Shown here: positions 1-9,981 of the stretch, piece after piece
Position numbering within the stretch: the stretch's first letter is position 1
How the letters are laid out: every line of letters starts with the position of its first letter
Assembly (NCBI RefSeq): GCF_000332995.1
Contig: NZ_BANS01000013.1
Span: 104,330-168,329 of the forward strand
DNA length: 64,000 nt
Origin: Gordonia amicalis NBRC 100051 = JCM 11271
GTDB lineage: Bacteria > Actinomycetota > Actinomycetes > Mycobacteriales > Mycobacteriaceae
Reading direction: 5' to 3'
Program-made: the position numbers and the translations under genes
Notes under the pieces: generated by a model
Databases searched by the model: none
What the model saw: only the letters and a program-made list of their open reading frames with translations
What the model was told of the DNA's origin: nothing

Positions 1-94
1 CGTCGAATCCGGTGCATCCATTGGTTCTCCCCGTGACCATCGGCGCGCAATTCGTGCTCCCGCTATCGCTGGCAGGCACCGCAGTGGCACTGCC
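1..94 (+). pseudogene. 5' fragment of an MFS transporter gene (direct repeat of 1798-1891)
   Basis: Positions 1-94 are base-for-base identical to 1798-1891, which are codons about 10 to 41 of the MFS gene starting at 1770. The identity stops abruptly at 94, where the sequence becomes the 3' part of a MerR-type gene on the other strand. No start codon lies in the window, so only a piece of the duplicated 5' end is visible and it may extend upstream. It cannot encode a transporter. Either a recombination scar or an assembly join near a sequence end would explain it. Confidence 0.8.
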
Positions 95-245
95 AGTCGA
101 TGTCGGTTTGGGTGTAGCGGCGGCGGCCGGAGCTGGTGCGGGCTACGGTGCTGACGAGTAGATTTTCGTGTTCGTAGAACCGCAGGGTGTGGATGCTGAG
201 TCCGGTGAGATCCGCGGCTTGGCCGATCGTAAATGTTTGTGTCAT
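63..245 (-). pseudogene. Truncated MerR-family regulator
   Basis: The reading frame starts at an ATG (245) with MTQTFTIGQAADLTGLSIH, the winged-helix DNA-binding start of a MerR regulator. It continues through the recognition segment (LRFYEHENLL, RRRYTQTDIDW) to about residue 51. Downstream of position 95 it runs into antisense of the MFS fragment (WQCHCGACQR, then stop), so the dimerisation helix and effector domain are missing. The paralogue at 1287-1697 shows what is lost: about 90 residues after the DW motif. The gene is divergent from the SDR at 303, whose promoter holds a perfect palindrome. A protein with only the wing and helix-turn-helix could not dimerise normally. Confidence 0.75.
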
Positions 246-265
246 AACAGGATTCATCCGTGGGG

Positions 266-296
266 TTGACCTAGAGTGCACTCTAGATTCTAGCGT
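266..296 (+). promoter_or_regulatory. MerR-type promoter/operator for the SDR gene
   Basis: A -35 box TTGACC (266-271) and a -10 box TAGCGT (291-296) are separated by 19 bp, the overlong spacer typical of MerR-activated promoters. The spacer region holds the perfect 16-bp palindrome CTAGAGTGCACTCTAG (271-286). The -10 box ends 6 nt before the ATG at 303, so the transcript may be leaderless. An almost identical arrangement stands at 1731-1761. Confidence 0.7.
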
Positions 297-302
297 GGTG
301 TC

Positions 303-1265
303 ATGAGTGAAACGACCGCACAACAGCAGCATTCCATCGCTTCGGGATTTGGGCACGGGACGACGAGTAAGGACGTCATGGCCGGTGTGGATCTCACCGG
401 CTCGGTGGCTGTCGTGACGGGCGGCTACTCGGGCCTAGGCCTGGAGACCACCGGTCACCTGGTCCGGGCTGGCGCTCACGTCGTTGTCCCGGCGCGGCGC
501 CTCGATGCCGCCGCCAGCGCTGTCGTCCCGTTCGGAGATGCGGTGACGGTGGTGGAAGCCGATCTTAGCGACCTGGACTCGGTGTCGGGGTGTGCGCAGC
601 GCATTGGTGACTTGTGGCCGCAGATCGACTTGTTCATCGGCGCCGCGGGCATCATGGCCACGCCACTGTGGCGGGTGGGGCCGGGTTGGGAGAGTCAGTT
701 CGCGGTCAACCATTTGGGCCACTTCGCGTTTGTCGCAGGGTTGTGGCCGAGCTTGGTGCGCGGTGCTGCCCGTGTGGTCGCGTACTCGTCAGCCGGACAC
801 CACATTTCAGGCATGCGCTGGGACGATACGCAGTTCATGACCGGATACGACAAGTGGGCGGCCTACGGGCAGTCGAAGACCGCGAACATTCTGTTCGCCC
901 TGCATCTCGATGAACTGGGGGCGGCGGCGGGCGTGCGCGCGTTCTCACTACACCCGGGATCCATCCTCACCCCGCTGCAACGCCATCTCGAGTCGGCCGA
1001 GATGGTCGACCGCGGTTGGATCGACGAGCAGGGCACCGTCGCCGACCCGACCTTCAAGTCCGTGTCTCAGGGCGCCGCGACCGGACTGTGGGCGGCGACG
1101 AGCCCGCAGTTAGCCGGCCTCGGGGGCTTGTACCTGGAAGACTGCGACGTTGCCGGACCTGCCGCCGATGATGGGACCGGAGTGAAGGCCTACGCCGTGG
1201 ACCGCCAGGAAGCGGCATCCCTGTGGGATCTTAGTGTGACCCTCACTGGCCGTGACCTGGGGTAA
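303..1265 (+). CDS. Short-chain dehydrogenase/reductase
   Basis: This 320-residue protein is an SDR of the retinol-dehydrogenase/WW-oxidoreductase-like type, probably an NAD(P)-dependent oxidoreductase of unknown substrate in the cytoplasm. The cofactor loop TGGYSGLGL lies near residue 40. The usual NNAG motif appears as GAAG, followed by the catalytic serine (YSSAG) and the YGQSK tetrad segment. The N-terminal 28 residues before the Rossmann fold are longer than usual. It is divergent from a truncated MerR gene, with a MerR-type promoter directly before the ATG, so induction by a small molecule sensed by MerR is likely. It converges on the second MerR gene, 21 nt away. Confidence 0.85.
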   Translation: MSETTAQQQHSIASGFGHGTTSKDVMAGVDLTGSVAVVTGGYSGLGLETTGHLVRAGAHVVVPARRLDAAASAVVPFGDAVTVVEADLSDLDSVSGCAQRIGDLWPQIDLFIGAAGIMATPLWRVGPGWESQFAVNHLGHFAFVAGLWPSLVRGAARVVAYSSAGHHISGMRWDDTQFMTGYDKWAAYGQSKTANILFALHLDELGAAAGVRAFSLHPGSILTPLQRHLESAEMVDRGWIDEQGTVADPTFKSVSQGAATGLWAATSPQLAGLGGLYLEDCDVAGPAADDGTGVKAYAVDRQEAASLWDLSVTLTGRDLG

Positions 1266-1286
1266 TCGGCTGAGGTGTCGACGCCG

Positions 1287-1697
1287 TCATTCAATCACGG
1301 CATGGACGGGTTCGGCCCACGGTGCATCGGTTGCCCCCGATTCCAGATGATCTTCATAAAGCCCAATTTTGTGATCAATCAACGACAACGCGCCGTCGAT
1401 CGTGTTGCGCCGATCCTGCAGCCGGGTCCGATGAGCCTGCAGAATCGCGACGCGCTCGCGCTCGGTCCCGCTTCCAGCCTTGACCAATTCGACGTAGCGG
1501 CGGATGTCGGCGAGCGGCATGTCCGAGTCGCGCAGCCGTACGCAGTTGCGTAGCCAGTCGACGTCGACGGGATCATAGAGTCTGCGGCCTGCCGCGTCGC
1601 GGCGAACAGGACTGAGCAGCAGACCTTCCCGTTCGTACTTTCGCAGGACATGAACGCTTAAACCCGTGCGTGCGGCCACTTCTCCGATACTCAGCAT
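1287..1697 (-). CDS. MerR-family transcriptional regulator
   Basis: The 136-residue protein starts MLSIGEVAARTGLSVHVLRKYE, the MerR winged-helix N-terminus. Then come the wing (GRRLYDPVDVDWLRNC), the motif DMPLADIRRYVELVKAG typical of the family, and a helical C-terminus (RVAILQAHRTRLQDRR) that forms the dimerisation coiled coil. No conserved metal-binding cysteines are visible, so an organic inducer is more likely than a metal. It is divergent from the MFS gene at 1770. The 19-bp spacer promoter between them (1731-1761) is its presumed target. It is a paralogue of the broken MerR at the window start. Confidence 0.85.
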   Translation of the reverse strand: MLSIGEVAARTGLSVHVLRKYEREGLLLSPVRRDAAGRRLYDPVDVDWLRNCVRLRDSDMPLADIRRYVELVKAGSGTERERVAILQAHRTRLQDRRNTIDGALSLIDHKIGLYEDHLESGATDAPWAEPVHAVIE

Positions 1698-1730
1698 CGT
1701 TAATCCCCCTCTGATGTGATCTTTCCTACG

Positions 1731-1761
1731 TTGACCTAGATGCGCGTCTAATTCCTAGCGT
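1731..1761 (+). promoter_or_regulatory. MerR-type promoter of the MFS gene
   Basis: TTGACC (1731-1736) and TAGCGT (1756-1761) are spaced by 19 bp. The spacer contains an imperfect palindrome TAGATGCGCGTCTA, with one mismatched pair. The -35, -10 and spacing match the promoter at 266-296, so paralogous regulators probably read both. The ATG at 1770 lies 8 nt after the -10, giving little or no leader. Confidence 0.65.
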
Positions 1762-1769
1762 CAAAAGGC

Positions 1770-2883
1770 ATGACGGACACCACGACATCGCTCGGATCGT
1801 CGAATCCGGTGCATCCATTGGTTCTCCCCGTGACCATCGGCGCGCAATTCGTGCTCCCGCTATCGCTGGCAGGCACCGCAGTGGCACTGCCCTCGATTGC
1901 ACGTGATCTTGGGTCAGATCCGACCCAGTTACAACTCGTGATCAACGGCTTCAACATCTGTTTTGCTGCCTTCACCATTGTGTGGGGTCGGCTGGCAGAC
2001 CGCATCGGCTACCGGCGATCGTTCCAGGCCGGCATCCTGACCACCCTCGTAGGCTCGGTGGGCAGCGCCCTGGCCCCGACACTGCTGCTGCTTGATCTGG
2101 CCCGCATCGTGGCCGGAATCGGTGCGGCGGCCGTGCTGACCTTGGCCGCCACGATCATCTCCGACACCTTCGACGGCCCGCAACGGGCCCGCGCGTTCAC
2201 CGCCTTCGGCACCGTGTCGGGGTTCGGACTGGCCGCGGGCCCGGCGATCGCCGGGGCGACCGTGTCGCTGCTGGGCTGGCGTGCGGTGTTCGCCCTACAC
2301 GCGGTGCTGCTGCTGCTGGCTCTGATGGGTAGCCGGGCCCTGCCCCCGGGTGTACACGACCGATCCGGCACCGGGCATCCTCCCCTGCTGGACCCGGTGG
2401 TGTTCCGCAATGCCGCGTTCCTGCGGATGGCGCTGGTGCCGGTGGCCGGGGCAATTGGCTTCGTGGCGATCCTGACCTATCTGCCCAGCGGCTTGCAGGC
2501 TATTCACGGCTGGTCCGACGGTGAGGCGGGGGCATTCATGATGCTGATGACGGTGCCGGTCTTCATCGCGCCATTGGTGTCGCACCGTCTGCTGAGTACG
2601 GGGTTGTCCTCCGCACGGGTGCTCGCGCTGGTGGCGTTGGCGTGCTTGACACTGGGGCCGCTGGGGCTGTTGGCGATCCGGCAGGACGTGTCACCGATCG
2701 CAGCAGCGGCACGCCGCGGCGTTCACGACCAGCCAAAGCGTGACGCTGATGGTTGTCAGTGTCCTGTGCGCGCTGGTGTTGGCGGTCTACCTGCTGTTGA
2801 GCCGAGCAGTGAAGGAGCCTGCGACCGCGACCGACAACGCCCAGGATGCGGTCCCAGCCGCGGCGCTGGCCGGTGAAGCATGA
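1770..2883 (+). pseudogene. MFS drug-efflux-type transporter with internal deletion and frame change
   Basis: The N-terminal two thirds is a good major facilitator: MTDTTTSLGSSNPVHP, about nine hydrophobic segments, and the motif-A loop WGRLADRIGYRRSF. After VSPIA at about 2700 the frame becomes non-membrane sequence and stops at 2876. In the other frame the DNA from about 2712 encodes a clear last helix (SVTLMVVSVLCALVLAVYLLL) and tail, ending at TGA 2881-2883. About 80 codons that should hold the penultimate helices appear to be missing at the join. The tail stop overlaps the next ATG as ATGA. MerR control suggests a substrate-inducible exporter before the damage. Confidence 0.7.
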
Positions 2884-3150
2884 GCACCGACAGCCTGCGG
2901 GCGTTCCTCGACAGTCCCACTGCCGATCAGCTCATCTCCCGGTTGAACAAGGATCGTCATCCAACTCCTCGTCATCCGCACCTACAGCTTCATGCAGGCC
3001 GCCTGCGTCGGTATAGGTGTTGCCTTGATCGCACTGGGAGGCGCGATCCGATCTCGGGTCAGCGTGGACGCGCCTGCCCGGGGGGCCGAGGTTGGACCCG
3101 TACGAGGTCCACTCCCTCACACGAATGATCCGACGCAACAGGATGATTGA
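2880..3150 (+). pseudogene. Small unknown protein, frame-disrupted
   Basis: It starts with an ATG overlapping the stop of the MFS tail, so it was translationally coupled. The first 25 residues (MSTDSLRAFLDSPTADQLIS) are protein-like. Then the frame degenerates to Arg/Pro/His-rich shadow sequence ending at 3128. From about 2948 the next frame encodes a hydrophobic helix (RTYSFMQAACVGIGVALIAL) and a tail ending at TGA 3148-3150. A one-base indel near 2940-2955 would join the halves into a protein of about 90 residues with one membrane helix. I do not recognise the family. Confidence 0.45.
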
Positions 3151-3160
3151 TGAGAATCCG

Positions 3161-3634
3161 ATGTCAGTACAGGACCCCGGCGACAAGCCATTCGTGACTC
3201 ACCGAACCGAGACAACGGTGATCGAACTCGAGAACGCCGACGACTCGACCGCCCCAGACGGCGAGCTGTTGAGATTCACCGCACGCGTGGAGGACGCCGA
3301 CGGCAAGCCGACCGGCGAGAGCACCTGCAGCTCGACGTTTCAGCGACCACGGTCGATTCCGGACGACCTGACACCGCAGGAGCGGTGGAGTCCGACGATG
3401 AGGTCCGCTCTGAACTCTTTGGTGCACGTACTGGAAAACGACGGATGGGACGCCACCCGCGTGACAGGTGACCGGCCATGGCAGCTGTACTTCGTCCGAA
3501 CCGCTGTCTGCCCCGCCTCGACGATCGACCGTGCAGACGCGACACGACCGCTGAGGCGCGTTGCCGACCATTGCCGCCCCCTGTGGAGCCGACTTCGATT
3601 CGGCCTGTCCCGGGGTCACGACATTCGACCCTGA
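3161..3634 (+). CDS. Hypothetical protein
   Basis: The open frame from the ATG at 3161 gives 157 residues (MSVQDPGDKPFVTHRTETTV). The first 110 residues look coding: balanced acidic segments, TPQERWSPTMRSALNSLVHV and a DGWDATRVTGDRPW segment. The last 45 residues are Arg-rich and may be out of frame. There are no membrane segments and no recognised domain. It sits 10 nt after the broken gene upstream and is the last gene of the MerR/MFS block. The frame is open further upstream, so the start is uncertain. Confidence 0.4.
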   Translation: MSVQDPGDKPFVTHRTETTVIELENADDSTAPDGELLRFTARVEDADGKPTGESTCSSTFQRPRSIPDDLTPQERWSPTMRSALNSLVHVLENDGWDATRVTGDRPWQLYFVRTAVCPASTIDRADATRPLRRVADHCRPLWSRLRFGLSRGHDIRP

Positions 3635-3878
3635 TCCTCAGGGCAACACCACCAATCCGCCGTCGGCTGATCCGATCACTTCCGGATTTCGGCACGGGGT
3701 CAGCGCTGATAGCCGAGTCGGCCCAAGGTGAAATAGTACGAACCACCCGAAAGCGGCATAAGATTCGATCTCCGACGTTGGCCACACGAGTGTGGGCCAT
3801 TGGACACTAGAGGCGGGTGGATTCGTGGAGTCGAATGGTGATGAGGGCCTTCTCCACACCCGACGAAAGCCGCGAATC
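3635..3878. other. Intergenic leader of the acetyl-CoA operon
   Basis: No gene was seen in these 244 bases. They must hold the promoter of the seven-gene operon starting at 3879. The only clear structure is the inverted repeat at 3789-3808. No convincing -10/-35 pair was identified. Confidence 0.5.
3789..3808 (+). promoter_or_regulatory. Candidate DevR/DosR-like box before the SDR-ACS-PDH-ACP operon
   Basis: AGTGTGGGCCATTGGACACT has 5-bp inverted arms (AGTGT/ACACT). Inside it, GGGCCATTGGACAC (3794-3807) fits the DevR core GGGNCNNNNGNCCC except for one base. It lies 72 nt before the first ATG. A site of the same form stands 76 nt before the universal stress protein gene (13916-13929). The match to the full 20-base consensus is only partial. 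Confidence 0.4.
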
Positions 3879-4669
3879 ATGGCAGAGAACCACCAGCCCG
3901 ACACCGGAGTCGCTCTGATCACCGGCGGCGCCCGTGGAATCGGTGAAGCGACCGCGCGTGCGTTGGCCTCAGCAGGGATGACCGTGGTCATCGCGGACAT
4001 TCTCGATGGTCATTCCGTTGCCGAATCGATCGGTCCCACAGCGATGTTCGAGCATCTGGACGTCACAGACGCGAACAATTGGCAAGCCGTCCTTTCCAGA
4101 ACCGAGGAACGTGCCGGGGTCCTGACCGCTCTGATCAACAATGCCGGAATTCTCGACTTCGGCAGCATCGAGACCTTCACCCCCGATCAGTTTCATCGCA
4201 TTCTCGAGGTCAACCTGGTCGGCCCCTACCTCGGTATGCACCTGGCCGCCGATCAACTGCGGCGCAGCGGATCGGGGGTGATCGTCAACGTGTCGTCGAC
4301 AGCAGGACTGATGGGTTATCCGAACCTCGCCGGCTACGTCGCGAGCAAGTGGGGGCTGCGGGGACTCACCAAGGCTGCCTCACTCGACCTCAGCGCCGAC
4401 GGCATCCGCGTCTGTTCGGTACACCCCGGACCGATCCGCACCCCGATGACCGAAGGGCTCGGCGACGAGCTCACGATGAATCAGCCGATCCCTCGATACG
4501 GAGAGGCAGATGAAGTCGCGCGGATGATCCGGTTCATCGTCACCGAGGCGACATATTCCACCGGCGCAGAGTTCATCGTCGACGGAGGCGCGGTCACCGG
4601 TCTCACAGCCGCCCTCGACATTCCCGAAGCCGCTCCGAACGCCGACGGTTCGCCGACCAGAGCGTCACG

Positions 4670-4673
<4 letters not shown>
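3879..4673 (+). CDS. SDR family oxidoreductase (operon gene 1)
   Basis: This 264-residue classical SDR probably catalyses NAD(H)-dependent alcohol/ketone interconversion. Visible motifs are TGGARGIGEATA near residue 15, the NNAG motif (INNAGILDF), the catalytic Ser in VNVSSTAG, YVASKWG with the Tyr/Lys pair, and the C-terminal VDGGAV. The closest pattern is the 3-alpha/20-beta-hydroxysteroid dehydrogenase or cyclopentanol dehydrogenase group; the substrate is unknown. I start at the ATG at 3879 because the SDR fold begins about 12 residues later and GAAAG lies upstream. The stop overlaps the next ATG as ATGA, so translation is coupled to the acyl-CoA ligase. Confidence 0.85.
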
Positions 4674-6495
<1,822 letters not shown>

Positions 6496-6499
<4 letters not shown>

Positions 6500-7497
6500 G
6501 CAGCCCGTCAGCGATCCGCGCTTATCGCCAGGACTTCCTCCACGGGCTCCTCTGCGACATGGTTCGCATTCGCAGCATGGAGGAACGCGCAGCAGAACTG
6601 TACGGAGCCACCAAGATTCGTGGCTTCCTGCACTTGTACGTGGGACAGGAAGCCGTCGCGGTCGGAGCACTACGAGCCTTGACCGACGACGAAGCGGTGG
6701 TTGCAACGTACCGCGAGCACGGTCATGCATTGATCCACGGCGTACCCATGACCGCGATCATGGCGGAGATGTTCGGCAAGCAGGAGGGATGCTCACGCGG
6801 ACGCGGTGGGTCGATGCACCTGTTCGACTCTGGCACCCGATTCTTCGGTGGCAACGCCATCGTGGCCGGAGGGCTACCGCTCGCGGTCGGAATCGCCTTG
6901 GCGGAGGCGATTCACGGACGCACGCGGGTGACGGCGTGCTTCTTCGGTGACGGCGCTGTCGCCGAAGGCGCCTTCCACGAATCCGTCAACATGGCGGCAC
7001 TCTGGAATCTGCCGATACTCTTCTGCTGCGAGAACAACCGGTACGCGATGGGAACAGCTCTCGAACGGGCGCAGTCACAAACCGATCTACGGGCCAAGGC
7101 CGCGGCCTACAACCTGCCCACTGTCCAGGTGGACGGTATGGACGTGATGGCCTGTCACGAGGCCGCAGACCACGGCGCGGAATATGTCCGCGATACCGGC
7201 GGGCCGTACTTCATCGAGTTCCTGACCTACCGGTTCCGCGCGCATTCGATGTTCGATCCCGATCTCTACCGGGACAAGGCCGAGGTGGACGAATGGAAGA
7301 AGAAGGACCCGATATCGACCTTCACCGCACGGCTGCAGGAGTTGGATCTTCTCACCGACGACCAGGTCTCGGCGATCAAGACCCGGGCCGAAGCGGAGGT
7401 CGACGCGGCGGTGGCGTTCGCGGAGAAGGGCACCCTTGAACCCGTCGATGACCTCCTGCGTGATGTTTCCACGCCACACGCCGAGGAGAGGCTGTGA
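6496..7497 (+). CDS. Pyruvate/2-oxoacid dehydrogenase E1 alpha subunit (operon gene 3)
   Basis: The 333-residue ThDP-binding alpha subunit carries the GDG...NN signature at residues 151-153 and 180-181 ([10 protein letters not shown] to FCCENN). Other family features are the heart of the active site [21 protein letters not shown], and the phosphorylation-loop-like [12 protein letters not shown]. It decarboxylates a 2-oxo acid and reductively acylates the lipoyl arm of E2. The sequence resembles pyruvate and acetoin dehydrogenase alpha subunits rather than branched-chain ones; the exact substrate is inferred. It overlaps both neighbours by 4 nt (ATGA). Confidence 0.9.
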
Positions 7498-8468
7498 AGA
7501 CCACGTATCGAGGTGCCCTTCGCGACGCCCATCGAGAGGCGCTTCTCTCCGACGACCGTGTCTTCGTGATGGGTGAGGACGTGGGTCGCTACGGCGGTAC
7601 CTACGCGGTCACGAAAGGGCTACTCGAAGAGTTCGGACCAGAACGGATTCGGGATGCACCGCTGTCCGAACTCGGTTTCGTCGGCGTCGGCGTCGGCGCC
7701 GCTTTGAACGGTTTGCGCCCCATCGTCGAGGTCATGACGGTCAACTTCAGTCTGCTGTCACTCGATCAGCTGGTGAACACCGCAGCGGCGTTGCGGCACA
7801 TGTCCGGGGGGCAGTTCTCCGTCCCGCTCGTGATCCGGATGTCCACGGGTGCCGGCCGTCAGCTCGCTGCCCAACACTCCCACAGTTTCGAGAACTGGTA
7901 CGCACACATCCCGGGCATCACCGTCCTCGCGCCGTCGACCGTTGCCGATGCACGCGGGATGCTCGCACCTGCCCTGGCAGATCCCGATCCGGTCGTCATA
8001 TTCGAACATGCACAGCTCTACAACCTCGCCGACGATCTCGAGGACCCGCTCGATGTCGACATCACCTCGGCAGCCGTCCGGCGACCGGGCACCGACCTCA
8101 CCCTGATCACCTACGGAGGGTCCTTGCCCAAGACAATGGATGCCGCCGACCAGCTTGCCGAGAACGGGATCAGCTGTGAAGTTGTCGATCTGAGAATACT
8201 CAGACCGCTCGACATGGCGACGGTCGTGGCGTCGGTGACGCGAACCCACCGGGCGGTGATCGTCGACGAAGGGTGGCGCAGCGGCAGTCTCGCCGGTGAA
8301 GTGATGGCCCAACTCGTCGAGCAGGCCTTCTACGACCTCGATGCACCTCCCGCACGTGTCTGCACCGCCGAGGTACCCATCCCCTACGCGCGCCAACTCG
8401 AACAGGCCGCACTCCCACGACGAGAGACAATCGAAGCCGCGGTGCGCTCCGTCATGGGATCGGAGTAG
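7494..8468 (+). CDS. Pyruvate/2-oxoacid dehydrogenase E1 beta subunit (operon gene 4)
   Basis: The 324-residue transketolase-like beta subunit starts [17 protein letters not shown] and shows [37 protein letters not shown], the [17 protein letters not shown] active-site loop, and the C-terminal transketolase fold ([27 protein letters not shown]). Length and motifs match the PdhB/AcoB group. It forms an alpha2-beta2 E1 with the preceding product. The GTG start overlaps the E1 alpha stop. Ten nt separate it from E2, whose ribosome site lies in the stop region. Confidence 0.9.
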   Translation: MKTTYRGALRDAHREALLSDDRVFVMGEDVGRYGGTYAVTKGLLEEFGPERIRDAPLSELGFVGVGVGAALNGLRPIVEVMTVNFSLLSLDQLVNTAAALRHMSGGQFSVPLVIRMSTGAGRQLAAQHSHSFENWYAHIPGITVLAPSTVADARGMLAPALADPDPVVIFEHAQLYNLADDLEDPLDVDITSAAVRRPGTDLTLITYGGSLPKTMDAADQLAENGISCEVVDLRILRPLDMATVVASVTRTHRAVIVDEGWRSGSLAGEVMAQLVEQAFYDLDAPPARVCTAEVPIPYARQLEQAALPRRETIEAAVRSVMGSE

Positions 8469-8478
8469 GTGAGGCACC

Positions 8479-9726
8479 GTGATCGAGTTCCGGCTTCCCT
8501 CACTCGGTGCCGACATGGACGAGGCGAAGCTCACCGAGTGGCAGATCGCCCCCGGAGACACGGTTCAGAAGGGGCAAGTCGTCGCCGAAGTGGAGACCAC
8601 CAAATCCGCAATCGAGGTGGAAACCTGGCACGACGGCACCGTCGCCGAGCTGAAAGTCGAAGTCGGCGAGACCATCCCGGTCGGAACGGTGATGGCCACC
8701 TTCTACGAACCGGGCGAGACACCGTCCACGGTGAAACAACCAGCGCAAGGCGATGCCGGGGCGCCATCGTCGACGCCCCCACCCGCAGCACCTGCCGAAC
8801 CGGATCTGGTGACCGCTCGAACCACCCCGTCGACCGGGCCGGCCGCACCCTCCGTCCCACATACGACCACTGGCGCGGCCCCGACCGGCCCCGTGGCGCC
8901 GAACCGAGTACGCATCTCCCCCGCCGCCCGGCGTCGTGCGCGAGAGCTCGGACTCGATCCCGACCGCTTGCGCGGCACCGGACCCGGAGGCGCGATAACA
9001 CTGGACGACGTCGAGCAGCATGCCCGAACCACTGCGCCCGACAGTCGATCCCCCGACAGTCGAGCACGAGAAATGCGTCGCACCATCGCTGCGGCGATGA
9101 GCCGGTCCAAAAGGGAGATACCGCACTACTACCTCGCCGAGACGATTCCGATGGAGACGGCGTCGAGGTGGTTGTCCGAACGCAACGCCCAACACCCGGT
9201 CGAAGAGCGTCTTCTCCCGGCCGTCCTGATCTTGAAGGCCGTGGCCGTAGCCGCGCGCAAATGTCCGGCGATGAACGGATTCTGGACCGACGACGAGTTC
9301 ACGACGCAAACACGCGTCCACGTGGGAGTCGCGATCGCGTTACGGGGCGGCGGACTGATCGCACCCGCGATCCATGACGTGCCCGACAAGTCTCTCGACA
9401 CCCTGCAGTCCGATCTCGTCGACCTGGTGGCGCGTACCCGCAGCGTTAAGCTGCGCAGCTCCGAGTTCACGGACTCGACCATCACGGTGACCAACCTCGG
9501 CGACAACGGCGTCGAGGCCGTCTTCGGCGCGATCTATCCACCGCAGGTCGCGCTGGTCGGCGTGGGCACGATGACCCAGCGTCCCTGGATCGTCGACGGC
9601 GAGATCAAACCCATCCCGGTGGTCACCGTCTCGCTCTCAGCCGACCACCGAGCCAGCGACGGACGCCAAGGCGCAAAGTTTCTCTCCACCATCCGAGAAC
9701 TGCTGCTGCGGCCGCACGAACTGTGA
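8479..9726 (+). CDS. Dihydrolipoamide acyltransferase E2 (operon gene 5)
   Basis: The 415-residue E2 has one N-terminal lipoyl domain with the lipoylated lysine in VETTKSAIEVE (Lys42). A Pro/Ala/Thr linker follows (about 90-145), then a peripheral subunit-binding domain (RISPAARRRARELGLD, GTGPGGAIT), then the catalytic acyltransferase domain ending in the HRASDGRQGAKF active-site motif (His/Asp-Gly). It accepts the acyl group from E1 and transfers it to CoA. Start is the GTG at 8479, after the GGAG/GGTGAGG region. No E3 lipoamide dehydrogenase is encoded in the operon, so the complex must borrow one. Confidence 0.9.
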   Translation: MIEFRLPSLGADMDEAKLTEWQIAPGDTVQKGQVVAEVETTKSAIEVETWHDGTVAELKVEVGETIPVGTVMATFYEPGETPSTVKQPAQGDAGAPSSTPPPAAPAEPDLVTARTTPSTGPAAPSVPHTTTGAAPTGPVAPNRVRISPAARRRARELGLDPDRLRGTGPGGAITLDDVEQHARTTAPDSRSPDSRAREMRRTIAAAMSRSKREIPHYYLAETIPMETASRWLSERNAQHPVEERLLPAVLILKAVAVAARKCPAMNGFWTDDEFTTQTRVHVGVAIALRGGGLIAPAIHDVPDKSLDTLQSDLVDLVARTRSVKLRSSEFTDSTITVTNLGDNGVEAVFGAIYPPQVALVGVGTMTQRPWIVDGEIKPIPVVTVSLSADHRASDGRQGAKFLSTIRELLLRPHEL

Positions 9727-9735
9727 GGAGCAACC

Positions 9736-9981
9736 ATGGACGATGAGACGACCACCACCGCGGTCGTGGACGCACTGCTCGAGGTGGCACCCGAATTATC
9801 CGACGGGGATCTCGCTTTCGACGAGCCCATTCGCGAACAAGCCGACCTGGACTCGATGGACTGGTTGAGCTTCTTGACCGGCATCAAGAAGAGACTCGGG
9901 GTCGATGTGCCCGAAGAGGACTACGCCAAGCTCCGAACCGTCGCCGATGTCGTTCGCTACGCACAGGAGATCAGACGATGA
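9736..9981 (+). CDS. Stand-alone acyl carrier protein (operon gene 6)
   Basis: This 81-residue acidic helical protein has the phosphopantetheine attachment motif LDSMDWL with Ser40. The four-helix carrier pattern is visible: [50 protein letters not shown]. It is a discrete carrier, not fused to any synthase. It sits 9 nt after the E2 gene with GAGGAG before the ATG, and overlaps the next gene by ATGA, so it is a fixed part of this operon. A carrier next to E1/E2 is unusual: it could receive acetyl groups, or help make octanoyl-ACP for lipoylation. Which one is unknown. Confidence 0.85.
   Translation: MDDETTTTAVVDALLEVAPELSDGDLAFDEPIREQADLDSMDWLSFLTGIKKRLGVDVPEEDYAKLRTVADVVRYAQEIRR

Noticed and set aside
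3612..3632. GGGTC-N9-GACCC inverted repeat at the end of the hypothetical gene as an operator
   Set aside because: It lies in coding text more than 240 nt before the next gene. GC-rich arms of this size arise by chance.
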